Positions 1 to 10,009 of a stretch of 64,000 bases of DNA are shown in pieces. The notes under the pieces were generated by a model. It did not search any database. It was not told the DNA's origin and was given only the letters and a program-made list of their open reading frames with translations. Position numbers and translations under genes: made by a program. How positions within the stretch are numbered: the first letter of the stretch is position 1; each line of letters starts with the position of its first letter. The DNA is from Cinnamomum chago (lineage: Eukaryota; Streptophyta; Magnoliopsida; Laurales; Lauraceae): NCBI GenBank assembly GCA_038049695.1, contig CP142452.1:107393001-107457000 (forward strand). Direction: 5' to 3'.

Positions 1-130
1 ATGCCTTCACATGCCCTACACTGCTCCCCTCACATGCCTGCAGGTGATATTAAGAAGTGCTGCAGTGTAGGGGAGCAGCCCTAATATATGCAGCTAATAT
101 TAAGGAGGGTTGCAGTGTAGGGGAGCAACC
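1..130. repeat. Short foldback/tandem repeat
   Basis: Two direct copies of a block reading GCAGTGTAGGGGAGCARCCC (R marks the one difference) occur at about 62-83 and 111-132. An inverted copy (CCCTACACTGCTCCCCTC) lies at about 12-29, so the segment can fold into a hairpin. It ends in a short TA run. It looks like a small MITE or its remnant; ends and target duplication were not identified, so the class is open. Confidence 0.45.
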
Positions 131-149
131 CTCATATATATATATATAT

Positions 150-760
150 ATTGTGATACTGTGTCGTGACTTGTCACATTTGGTTGTTTATAAATACCTA
201 AGTAGTTTCTAAACAATGATGACTTGTTTTTTAGATTTGTGGTATTACTAGTGTACTTGCATTTCCTTAATTGCTAGTGTGACACACTCAAAATCCATAT
301 CAATACCCGTACCAAGCACAAACATTTAAGGCTTAAATGGAGAGAATTTCAATTTTAATAGATGAGAAAGACAAATTAAAGAAATCACCACAGATTCAGC
401 CATGAATAGAAATCTTTTAAGTGGTATTTCCTCATTTTAAAAAAATTCAACACTTTGTATCAATTTCCACCGCTAGAGCAAAGGAGGAGCAGATTCAAAC
501 ATGTTTTCGATTTTCAAATTCGAAACCCTAGAACAAAGAGGGATTCAAAGAATTCCGGTAGCAATTTATAATAGGGGAAATGAAAATCAAAGTCAAAATA
601 CCTAAAAACAAAGATTAGTGCGAACCAATTCCAGCCTTGGAGTCTGGATGCAACTTTTTCTTCGCTCCTTTTCTACCAAATCGTGATTCGTCGTGACTCG
701 TCAGCAACTAAAATACCTCTGGTGTAGTAGGGCCCACCTAAACTGCTAAGTATGTATGTA
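150..760 (+). repeat. 3' flank of an upstream receptor-kinase copy
   Basis: This segment aligns, with scattered substitutions, to 63460-64000 and more weakly to 58115-58560. Shared words include CACATTTGGTTGTTTAT, ACCAAGCACAAACATTTA and AGGAGCAGATTCAAAC. Because the other two copies directly follow receptor-kinase C-terminal coding sequence, I infer that this is the 3' flank of another paralogue whose coding part lies left of the window. No coding sequence is visible here. Confidence 0.7.
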
Positions 761-1140
761 CCCTCACTAATCACTCAGATAAGATAAGGGAGATGGGCCC
801 TCATCATATAAGAAATGCTTGAGATTTTTTTTAATGTTCTAATCAAAGTGTATTAAACATGATCAATCAAAATTGCAAAAGCTGGGTTGGGACCTTTTGG
901 ACAATCGAGAGAAGGTAAGAATTAAGATTTGGCTTGAATTAAATGCGGGGCTTTTAAAGATGTAAGGGGATTGGTTTGTGGACTGGTTCAGGGACTGCAA
1001 TTATACAGTTCCTGTAACTGGAAAAATATAGACAGAGTTGTTTTAGTCAAAAGGTTTGGTGGGGCTGATTTGTGCTGGATTTGAAAGGCATATCGTAGAG
1101 TTATGGTTTAGGATTTAATATGAATCCAAAAATAGTTTAG
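761..1140. other. Non-coding, no recognised feature
   Basis: AT-rich sequence without convincing coding potential. Part of it (around 810-870) still resembles the DNA around 58700-58780, so the duplicated 3' flank probably extends into it before similarity is lost. Confidence 0.4.
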
Positions 1141-1386
1141 TCACAATAATAGCAGCAGTAGTTCACCGATCAAAACAATAAATAATGGAGGATGGATCAA
1201 AGTGGAGTCTTCACATACATCTTTGAGCCGATACTGGTCTTTTGAAAATCTTTTGATGTGTTTCAAGATACCATGCCATAAGTTCCTTGTAGCAAAGATA
1301 TTAAGATCGGGTCCAGGATTACGAGAAAGCGCAGCTAAACAAGAAACTCTAGAGCCAAGTGAAGATGAAATGTGGCTAACTAACAT
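1141..1386 (-). pseudogene. Unrecognised coding-like fragment
   Basis: The minus strand is open for 81 codons. The composition of the stretch around 'CLAALSRNPGPDLNIFATRN' looks like real protein rather than random translation, but I cannot assign it to a family. It lies next to the GOS1 fragment on the same strand and may be another exon carried in the same gene-fragment cluster. No start or splice sites could be fixed with confidence. Confidence 0.3.
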
Positions 1387-1478
1387 ATAAGTGAAGACAT
1401 CATAAACATGAAAAGAAGGCTAGTAGAAGCATAATGAGTAGCATCAGCAAAAAGAATAAAATGAATTAACAAAATAAC

Positions 1479-1675
1479 CTGTGTAAACTCATGAAGTATG
1501 TCCCTGTGCCTCGTCAGCTTCTGTGCAACTGAAGTAGTAGGGGTTGCAGATGTAGCACATCGACTCATTGCATCATTGATATCTAGTAGCTTCTCAAGCA
1601 AGGACTGGATTTCCATTTCCATGGACTGCCATGACCGATTGGATCCAACGGTTGGTGATCCAATATCAGCATAAG
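1479..1675 (-). pseudogene. GOS1 (Golgi SNARE) single-exon fragment
   Basis: One exon of a plant Golgi SNAP receptor complex member 1 (GOS1/GOS12-type Qb-SNARE, which acts in vesicle fusion at the Golgi). Read on the minus strand it starts after an AG acceptor at 1676-1677 and ends at a GT donor just below 1479. Diagnostic residues are GSPTVGSNRSW, MEMEIQSLLEKLLDIND and TRHRDILHEFTQ, the conserved N-terminal part of the family. The remaining exons (SNARE helix and C-terminal anchor) are absent nearby. The upstream intron is interrupted 45 bp away by the CACTA element. It is the best-preserved member of a set of unrelated exon fragments on the minus strand, so I read it as a captured or transposed fragment, not a gene. 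Confidence 0.82.
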
Positions 1676-1937
1676 CTGAACCAATATTATAATTAACAGT
1701 GAGAGACAAGGCGTTTATCCACTACAAAAAAAAAGGCTTTTAGTCTCGCTTTTAAATTGCGCTTTTGTGTCGCTTTTACAATAAATTGACATAGTATGGT
1801 CTGATATGTTACTTTAGAGGAGGAGTAAACGATGAGGAGGTTTGTTGTGTCACTTTTATATAACACAACACACAAAACAAATCTATGTCTCATTTTATTC
1901 TTAAAGTGACACTAGCGGAGCAAGTTTTTAAAATAAT

Positions 1938-1966
1938 CACTACACCATTTGGGTAATTTTGCAACG
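1938..1966 (+). mobile_element. Left terminus of a second CACTA family
   Basis: The sequence begins CACTACACCATTTGGG and continues for about 29 bp. The inverse of the same 29 bp (about two mismatches) ends at 23666. This is a CACTA-type terminal repeat distinct from that of the surrounding element. It lies inside the first CACTA while its partner lies outside, and the flanking triplets differ (AAT versus CGG), so the two are probably ends of different copies. Confidence 0.6.
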
Positions 1967-2342
1967 TTTTGCCCCCCAAAGCCCCAATGCCCCAAGCCGA
2001 GTTCTCAAATCTCAATCCCTTGTCTCTCTGACCCTCTCTCGCCCGCCATCCTCTGCGTCTCGATCCCTCCATCTCCTTCGTCTCCCTCATGACCTTAGCC
2101 CTCTCGTCCATCGCCAATTATTAAATTTGTCTCTCTTGATCGCTCCTTGCATAATCTTCACCCCAAATCCAACCTAAAAATAGCGCCCTGCATAAACCAT
2201 CTCTGCCGCCCAATCTCTCTCACATATTGTTCTCTCTTCACCCCCAATCTGACCTAAAAATAGTGCCCTACATAATCCATCCCTACCGCCTAATCTCTCT
2301 CACCTACTGTTCTCTCTCTTCACCGTACCCTCTTCCTCTCAC

Positions 2343-2403
<61 letters not shown>

Positions 2404-2705
2404 CTGAACCCATTCAACCCACATGTATTAACCTACCTGGAGACCCCAAAACCCATCTCTTTATCTCTTTATAAGTCTCTCAAACTACGGTTCAAAGGGA
2501 AAAGCTCTATTATGCTCTTGAAGCCCTCTTTTGAAGGTGTTCCTCTACTGCTGACTTCATTCCTCTATTACCAACATAAAAAAGGGAACCTACCACACCA
2601 ATTCCAGGTTCGGTTTTCACACACATTTATACTTTTTTGTGATTTCTTTAATTTTTGTGGCTGATATTTTGTAGAAATTGAATCCCTCTTTACCCCTTAG
2701 AGTGA
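1967..2705. other. Pyrimidine-rich DNA with a (CT)n run
   Basis: A C/T-rich stretch follows the CACTACACC terminus, including about 27 uninterrupted CT units at 2347-2401 and an imperfect direct repeat of about 100 bp (compare 2155-2225 with 2227-2310). Open frames here are low-complexity and are not taken as genes. Confidence 0.6.
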
Positions 2706-3653
2706 AAATATGTTAGGCTCCGTCCCGAGTTAATCTCGATTAACTCTAATTAATTGCATTTAAGACTAATTAAGCAGGTTTAAATGCACTAATGGTGAAA
2801 TTATCGCCAAATGGAATTGAATTAGCCTAACTATGAGTTGTTTAGGCTTAATGAAATAGTAACTATGATTAAGAAACGAATTGAATGGAAAATGAAGCTT
2901 AATTAAGCAAATGAAGGAATTATGTATAAATACGGGTTTATACGTATTTTGTCGAATGCGGAAAGTCTTGATATCAACATGTGTATCTCGACAAGTACGA
3001 TGAATTGTATAAAAGACCTGAATTGATTCGACGAGAAATGAATCAATTAGGCTTTGATTTGACTTGAATTAGAATTAGGAGAAAGAAAGGGGGGCTTAAT
3101 GCAAATTTCCCTTATAAGATAAGATGATGAACTCCATTGAGTTCATTCATCTCCAGCAACTTCAGCACAGCTGTTTCTTCTTCTTTCTTCCTCCGTTTCT
3201 TCATCAAGAGTGTGATTCAAGTGAAGTGGGGTGAAGAGAAGTTCATCATCTTCATCATCTTCACCATCTTCTTGAGTTTTCTTAAGATTAGAGCTTCAAA
3301 GAGTGGATTTTTATCTTAAATTCAAGCTAAACAAAGATCAAAGCTTCATATAAGGCAAGTAGATACATATAGTTATGCTTGTTAAGAAGTTTGTAATGGT
3401 TTTGATGGAAAAGAAATGATGGATCATGTATTAGAATTCAATGATTCATTTTAAGGGTTTGAAAACCAAGTTTTAGATTGTATTAATTGTGGTAAGATTA
3501 GATAATTGTTTAAGATTAGTGTGTTATTGTTCATTTTATACAATTTTGTACATTAATTGTCTATTAGGTCATCAGGAAAGAGAAGTGAAAAGAAAGGGTT
3601 GAAAAACCCATGCACTGCACTGCAGAACAGAACTCACGTTCTGTTTCTGTAGT

Positions 3654-3790
3654 GTGGCCGGTCGGCAGGCCAGCAGGGCCCGGTCGACCGGGTCAACTGA
3701 GTCAGGTCCGCAGGGCCTGACGAAATTCCTGTTCAGTATTTTTCACTTACAACCGCCGGTTAACCGGGCCTGGCCTAGGTCGACCGGCCC
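3654..3790 (+). repeat. Palindrome block in gypsy LTR (GTCGAC cores)
   Basis: A GC-rich block in an otherwise AT-rich LTR holds several self-complementary words: CCCGGTCGACCGGG, CCGGTTAACCGG and GGTCGACCGGCC. In the 3' LTR the first word is the perfect 16-mer GGCCGGTCGACCGGCC (13507-13522); in the 5' LTR it is mutated (GGTCGGCAGG). The related solo LTRs carry blocks at comparable positions built on other palindromes. Confidence 0.75.
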
Positions 3791-4287
3791 ATTGAAAATT
3801 GTCCGGAAAATTGAAGTTGAGTCTGAAGTTCCGGGATTAAGAATTTACAATTAGTGGTTGACCAGATTATTAATAGTAAGGAAAATTTGACCAATCGCTT
3901 GGACCTTTGGATTTTACGAAAACTAAGATCGCTTATGAGTCAATTATGACTAGTAGTAGTTTTATACCTCCATAAGGGTTAACTAAGGTTATCATAATGC
4001 ATAATCATATAAGTAATGTCATCAAAAGTAATACTTGCATTGATAACCAAAGTTACACTCAATGGTTGGTTAAAGGATGGATTGAACACGAGACTGAAAT
4101 TAATAGGAATTGTTAGTAAGTCTGGCACTACCTAGTGGTTTCCGAACTTATTATGGAATTGAATTAAATACAATGAGAAATTAATGAAATGACTATTCCT
4201 ACTGCAGTAGAGGAGATTGGGAGCGTCCGGAGCTCCGTGGGACACCAGTGATCTCTGATCAAGACACTGGGAGATCTCACCGCATTG

Positions 4288-4448
4288 GACCGAAAGGTCA
4301 TAGGACTGAGGAGTTCTATCAATGCTGAAAGTAAGTAATTGAATGTAAGTAATTGAAAGAATATGAAATGAAAAGTCAGAAATTAGACCGAAAGGTCATT
4401 GACTGAAAAGTCATACACTGGACCGAAAGGTCATTGACTGAAAAGTCA
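4288..4448 (+). repeat. Array of five small GAAA-loop hairpins in the LTR
   Basis: Three copies of GACC-GAAA-GGTC (4288-4299, 4386-4397, 4421-4432) and two of TGACT-GAAA-AGTCA (4400-4413, 4435-4448). Each is a 4-5 bp stem closed by GAAA, which is a GNRA-type tetraloop when transcribed in this orientation. The array is repeated at 14137-14297 in the 3' LTR, and two of the hairpins persist in the solo LTR at 41738-41765 (reverse strand). Function unknown. Confidence 0.7.
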
Positions 4449-5177
4449 TACACGGAAAAACCATTAATAAATATGGAACCTAATGAATACATGAACATGA
4501 ATTGCTTCCTTTTGGAAGAACAAAATGGAGTGGAAACCCATGCTAGTGTAATTGCCAGTATTATTGTCATTATTAATGATATTTATTATGGATTGTTTCG
4601 CACTGTTAAACAATGAAGTGCTAGGATTTTTGAATTGTCATAAATGTATGTATACCTTGTTGAACTGTCGTGTTCACGGTATTACTGATGATATTACAGG
4701 CCCAGTTGCCCGTGCCGGTCCCTCCAAGACCGTCCCGCCAGCGGAGGAGGCCCGTGCGATACCTCCAGGAGATCTAGCCGAATGGACATGATCTGAGAGA
4801 GGATAATATAGAACCTTTTGGGAACTTTTTATAAATGTTTTAGTATATTCGTTTTGGTATTGTAGGTATGTATATGATGTTCCCTGCATTGTATTTTAAA
4901 TATGCAGTGGTTAATTATAGTAGAACTGAAATGATGTAAAGTAACTTTACTGTTCAAAGTAAAGTATTTGATTCGTTTTGATTAAATGGTTGTCATCAAT
5001 GTATATTATGTATTTCCGCAACAGTACATTGACAGGTACGTATGCAAGATCCCTTATAGACTTCGTTGTAACTTCGGTTGAACGGGGTTTATAGGAGTAA
5101 GTATGATTAACATCGCGACCCGGGGGTTAACCCTAATGACTCTGATCTCGGGTCCGGGTCGTGACATACTTATTGTA

Positions 5178-5190
5178 TGGTATCGGAGCC
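5178..5190 (+). promoter_or_regulatory. Primer-binding site of gypsy element
   Basis: TGGTATCGGAGCC lies 11 bp after the 5' LTR. It matches the plant initiator-Met tRNA-type primer site (TGGTATCAGAGC) with one change (A to G). Confidence 0.8.
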
Positions 5191-5371
5191 TAGTTAAAAA
5201 GACTAAGTTAAGAAAATTTAAAAGGACTTAGTAAAGCTAGGAACGAAGTGAGAAGTGTGTGCTTCAAACAATTCCAACTATGGATTTGTGTTTATTGGTT
5301 TCACTATATGTGTTATATATGTGATATAACTGAGATGGAAGTGTCTTCTTACCTTCCTTATTGTTTACAGT

Positions 5372-6022
5372 ATGGCATCTGGATCGGGATCAGGATCGGG
5401 ATCAGGACAGGATGATTTCGTAGAGATTGTCCCACCTTCCCCTCCTAGTTCTGATAGTGATGCGCGCTTTACTGCTATTCTGGAGCAGTTAGCCCGCACT
5501 AATGAGCAGTTAGCCCGCAGCCATGAAGTTCAGATGGGTATGCAAGCCCAAATGGCTGCAATGTTGCAAGTGCAGAGCCAGAGGCAGGCTCAGATGCAAT
5601 CTCCACCCGTAATACCAGTTCAGCAGCCGCATATTGAGACACAGTTAGTGTTACAGTACAGTGATAGGGACTCTCATACTATCTTTGAGCGGTTCCGTAA
5701 GAGAGGGGCTACTGAGTTCCAGGGAGGACCATCTAGGTCCAAGAGGCAGAGACAGAGATTCATTCCTAGATCTGATAGGAATGAGAGGAGAGAGAACAGA
5801 TCAGTCTGTGCTACTTGTGGGAAATTTCACAGGACTGAGTTATGTTGGAGGACGACCGGCGCTTGCTTAGTCTGTGGTTCTTTGGAACACAGAATGACAT
5901 TTTGTCCGAGAGCTGGGAGAGGTGACAGAGTTCCTTATCAGTCTCCGGCTCCAGGACAGGCAGCATTTCCTGCTCCTCCACAGAGATTGGCATTGCCAGC
6001 TCCTCCTCCTAGACCACAGTAG
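5372..6022 (+). pseudogene. gag remnant with zinc knuckles
   Basis: The frame opens with ATG about 200 bp after the LTR. The N-terminus is a Gly-Ser run, followed by an acidic segment and a Gln/Met-rich, probably coiled region (about residues 30-90). Two cysteine/histidine knuckles follow at about 143-176 (CATCGKFH...C and CLVCGSLEHRMTFC). The tail is Pro-rich. The large central capsid domain usual for this group is missing: Gln-rich sequence runs directly into the linker before the knuckles, which points to an internal deletion. The frame ends at a TAG before protease. Gag packages the element RNA. Confidence 0.8.
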
Positions 6023-6049
6023 CCCAGACAGTAGCAACAGGCCGAGATA

Positions 6050-6519
6050 CCACAGATGGCTGGGATGGCTTGTGCCGTCAACAAGAAACAGGCTGATGTT
6101 GCAACCACTGTCGTTGAAGGTACGATTTGATTGATGGTAGACTTGCTATTGCATTATGTGGCCGGTTTTACACATTCATTTGTTGCATCTGCATTTGCTT
6201 ATGATATACAAAACCGGATTATGCAATTAGCATATAATTTCACAGTTCTACTCCTTTGGGGAGACGCGTAGTAAGTGAATTGTATATATCTCAGTACACT
6301 GTTAGGATTAGAGAGGTGTCCATGCCAACTGATTTGGTTGTATTCGATGTGATCTTTGGCATGGATTGGCTTGCAAAGTACAGGGCTTGTTTAGACTGTT
6401 TTCGCAAAATCATCACCTTCAGGGTTGATGAAGCTAATGCCAGTGTACTATTTAAGGGAGTCAGGAAGAGATATGACACCAGGCTTGTTTCAGCAAGCAA
6501 GGCTGAACGATTGGTGTAG
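6050..6519 (+). pseudogene. Retropepsin region, degraded
   Basis: The region between gag and reverse transcriptase encodes recognisable protease flanks: FTHSF near 6170, and later DVIFGMDWL (about 6345-6372), typical of gypsy aspartic proteases. The catalytic Asp-Ser/Thr-Gly that should precede the THSF word is not present in any frame I read, and stops interrupt the region (for example the TGA near 6128). A further stop at 6517-6519 separates it from the polymerase. Confidence 0.65.
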
Positions 6520-6573
6520 AGTGAATGTGAATGCTATATTGCCTTCATTTCAGAGAAGAAGCCTGTACAGGAG

Positions 6574-8188
6574 TTGAACAATATTCCTGTAGGCTGTGAG
6601 TTTCCAGATGTATTTCCAGACGAGGTGCCAGGTCTACCTCCAGCTAGGGAAGTAGACTTTACTATTGAGCTTGTGCCTGGTACAGCACCTATATCCAGGG
6701 CACCATATCGTATGGCACCATCAGAGTTGTATGATTTGAAGAGACAGGTACAGGATTTGCTCGACAAAGGTTTTATTAAACCTAGTGTCTCACAATGGGG
6801 AGCACCTGTTCTGTTTGTGGAGAAGAAAGATGACACTCTTCGCATGTGCATCGATTATAGGCAGATAAATCAAGTAACAGTGAAGAACAAGTATTCACTG
6901 CCTAGGATTGATGAGTTGTTTGATCAACTCCAGGGTGCAGCGTACTTTCCATAGATTGATCTTCGATCTGGATATTACCAGATTCGAGTGAGAGATCAAG
7001 AGGTACAGAAGACTGCATTCAAAACTCGTTATGGCCTTATGAGTTTCTAATCATGCCTTTTAGTCTGACAAATGCACCTGCAGTGTTTGTGATTTTAACG
7101 AACAGGGTGTGTGCTTCCTATTTAGACCAGTTCGTCGTGATCTTCATTGATGATATTCTGGTCTACTCAAAGACAGAGAGAGAGAGCATGCACGGCATTT
7201 GAGAACAGCCTTGCAGATACTGAGAGAGAATCAGTTGTATGCAAAGCTTGAAAAGTGTGACTTTTGGTTGCAGCAGGTGGAATTTCTGGGGCATATTATT
7301 ACCAGAGATGGATTAGCTGTTGATTCAGCTAAGATTGAGGCCATTACCAATTGGCAGAGTCCGAAGAATGTGTCAGAAGTGAGAAACTTCTTAGGGTTGG
7401 CAGGCTATTACAGAAGGTTCGTAAAGGACTTTTCGAAAATAGCAGCACCACTGTCGAGACTGACTCGGAAGAATGTTCCATTTCAATGGAACGATGCATG
7501 TGAGTCCAGTTTCCAGACCTTGAAGCAGAAGTTGGTGTCAGCCCCTATCTTAGCCTTACCCGAAGGAAGAGGAGGATTTGAGATTTACTCAGATGCCTCG
7601 GGTGTAGGTTTGGGCTGTGTATTGATGCAGAACCGGAAGGTGATAGCATATGGTTCGCGTCAGTTGAAAGACCATGAGAAGAATTACACTACTCATGATC
7701 TAGAGCTCGCAGCGGTTGTATTTGCATTGAAGCAATGGAGGCATTATCTATACAGAGAGACTTTTGAAGTCCACTGTGATCACAGGAGCCTTCGGTATTT
7801 GTTTACTCAGAAGGATATTAATCTGAGGCAACGCCGTTGGTTAGAGTTGATAAAAGACTACGACTTTCCATTCAAATATGCACCTGGAAAGGGAAACGTA
7901 GTTGCAGATGCTTTGAGTCGGAAAGTAACTGACTTGGCATCCTTGGAAGATAGCTGGAATCTGCTAGAAGATTTCAAGGACTTAGATGTAGCCATTGACT
8001 TGTTGGATGATAGAGTGATGATTGCACAGATGTCCGTGTTCGAACCACTCCTTATGCAAGATATTAAGGAGAGACAGTTTGCAGACCCTGAATTAGCAAA
8101 AATCAGGGATAACATTGCTCAGAGACCAGATTTCGTATTGGTAGAAGGAGTCCTTTACTTCAGGGACAGATTGTGTATACCAGCATAG
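6574..8188 (+). pseudogene. Reverse transcriptase-RNase H, interrupted
   Basis: The N-terminal RT ([10 protein letters not shown]-like approach, then [19 protein letters not shown]) runs to an in-frame TAG near 6952. The fingers/palm continue in another frame after a small deletion near 7030-7050. The catalytic [10 protein letters not shown] word is intact near 7141-7170. From 7199 the frame is open through the RT thumb and RNase H ([34 protein letters not shown]) to the connection motif ([12 protein letters not shown]). It then enters the integrase N-terminus and stops at 8186-8188. The broken frame and the disrupted RT make this copy incapable of encoding a full polyprotein. Confidence 0.88.
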
Positions 8189-8960
8189 GAGGATTTGAAG
8201 CAAGCTGTGATGTTTGAAGCTTATCACACCAGAGCATCCAGGGAGTACCAAGATGTATAGGAATCTCAAAGGCAGATTTTGGTGGAATAATATGAAGCGG
8301 AAGATAGTAGGTTATGTGTCTTCCTCCTTGACTTGCCAGTGTGTGAAGTTCGAGCATCAGAAACTGCCAAGATTGCTTCATCCACTGGATATTCCCAAGT
8401 GGAAATGGGATCACATTACAATGGACTTTGTATCGGGCTTAGCGAGGGCGAGGAAGCAGCACGATACCGTTTGGGTGGTCGTGGATCGTTTGACAATGTC
8501 CGCACATTTCCTTCCATTTAGGAAAGATATGGGATTCAACGAGATGTCCAGATTGTTTGTCAAGGAAGTGACTCGATTGCATGGAACACCCGTCTCGATT
8601 GTCTCCGATCGAGATAGTCGGTTTGTGTCCTCATTTTGGCAGTCATTTCAGAGTTCTATGGGTACCAAACTTCGGTTTAGTACTGCTTATCATCCACAAA
8701 CAGATGGACAGTCAGAGAGGACTATACAGACTCTCGAGGATTTGCTCCGTGCCAGTGTAGTTGATTTCGGGAGTGATTGAGATGAGCATTTACCGTTGTG
8801 CAAGTTTGCGTACAACAACAGCTATCACTCCAGCATTGAGATGGCACCATTTGAAGCACTGTATGGTCGTCGGTGTAGGACCCCAGTGAGCTAGGAAGAG
8901 GTTGGAACTCGGAGTTTCCATGGTCCTACTATCATCGCTGAGACAGCAGAAAGGGTGCAG
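8189..8960 (+). pseudogene. Integrase region, interrupted
   Basis: The zinc-binding part ([21 protein letters not shown]) is followed by the catalytic core: [12 protein letters not shown] (first Asp), [15 protein letters not shown] (second Asp) and [18 protein letters not shown] (Glu). Stops occur at 8778-8780 (TGA) and 8893-8895 (TAG). The Asp-Asp-Glu residues are therefore still readable, but in a broken frame. Part of the C-terminal region between about 8990 and 9145 does not resemble the family and may be rearranged. Confidence 0.85.
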
Positions 8961-9144
8961 AAGATTCAGAATGGACTGAAAAGTTGCTAGATCACGGCAG
9001 AAGAGCTATGCTGACAATCATCGACGTAATCTAGAGTTCGCCGTTAACGAAATAGTCTTTCTGAAGACTTCTTCGATGAAAGGGTACGATCCGATTCGGT
9101 AAAAAAGGAAAGCTTTTCCGAGATTTATTAGCCCTTTTAAAATC

Positions 9145-9384
9145 TTGAGTCGAATTGGAATTGTAGCTTACCGTCTTGACCTTTCCGCAGAGCTCTCTGG
9201 TATCTATAATGTATTTCATGTTTCGATATTTCGAAAGTATGTGGCTGATCCTTCACACGTGATTCGTCACGAAGAGATCCAAGTGTTACCAGACACCACA
9301 TATGTTGAGAGGCCAGTACAGATCATCGATACCAAGGAAGCAGTTCTCCGTGCGAGGACAATTAAATGGGCCAAGGTTCTTTAG
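9145..9384 (+). pseudogene. Integrase C-terminus with chromodomain-like tail
   Basis: The frame encodes the conserved VFHVSIFRKY-type segment and then a chromodomain-like start (PVQIIDTKEAVLRARTIKWAKVL). It stops at a TAG where the family normally continues with the aromatic residues; traces of the continuation (TWE) are visible after the stop. The tail is what places the element with chromoviruses. Chromodomains of this kind guide integration toward particular chromatin. Confidence 0.75.
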
Positions 9385-10009
9385 GATTGTCATACATCCA
9401 GTAAAGCTACATGGGAACTTAAAAAACAAATTGCTCAAAAGTATCTAGAGCTGTTCATTCAAGTAACTTTTAATTGAATTGATTTGTATTGATTTTATTG
9501 CATTCGGAGGACCGAATGATTCTAAAAGTTTAGGAGAATGTTAGGCTCCATCCCGAGTTAATCTCGATTAACTCTAATTAATTGCATTTAAGACTAATTA
9601 AGCAGGTTTAAATGCACTAATGGTGAAATTATCGCCAAATGGAATTGAATTAGCCTAACTATGAGTTGTTTAGGCTTAATGAAATAGTAACTATGATTAA
9701 GAAACGAATTGAATGGAAAATGAAGCTTAATTAAGCAAATGAAGGAATTATGTATAAATACGGGTTTATACGTATTTTGTCGAATGCGGAAAGTCTTGAT
9801 ATCAACATGTGTATCTCGACAAGTACGATGAATTGTATAAAAGACCTGAATTGATTCGACGAGAAATGAATCAATTAGGCTTTGATTTGACTTGAATTAG
9901 AATTAGGAGAAAGAAAGGGGGGCTTAATGCAAATTTCCCTTATAAGATAAGATGATGAACTCCATTGAGTTCATTCATCTCTAGAAACTTCAGCACAGCC
10001 ATTTCTTCT

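Larger units (their letters stand above)
2711..5166 (+). repeat. 5' LTR of the gypsy element
   Basis: 2456 bp, unusually long, as in Tekay/Del-type chromoviruses. It aligns nearly base for base with the two parts of the 3' LTR at 9539-10009 and 13022-15014. Differences are few except in a GC-rich palindrome block near 3654-3790. It includes a GAAA-loop hairpin array at 4288-4448. It is related at both ends to the minus-strand solo LTR at 41047-43258. Confidence 0.92.

Noticed and set aside
2227-2664. 145-codon open frame rich in Ser and Leu
   Set aside because: It is a translation of the (CT)n run and neighbouring pyrimidine-rich DNA, with no family resemblance.
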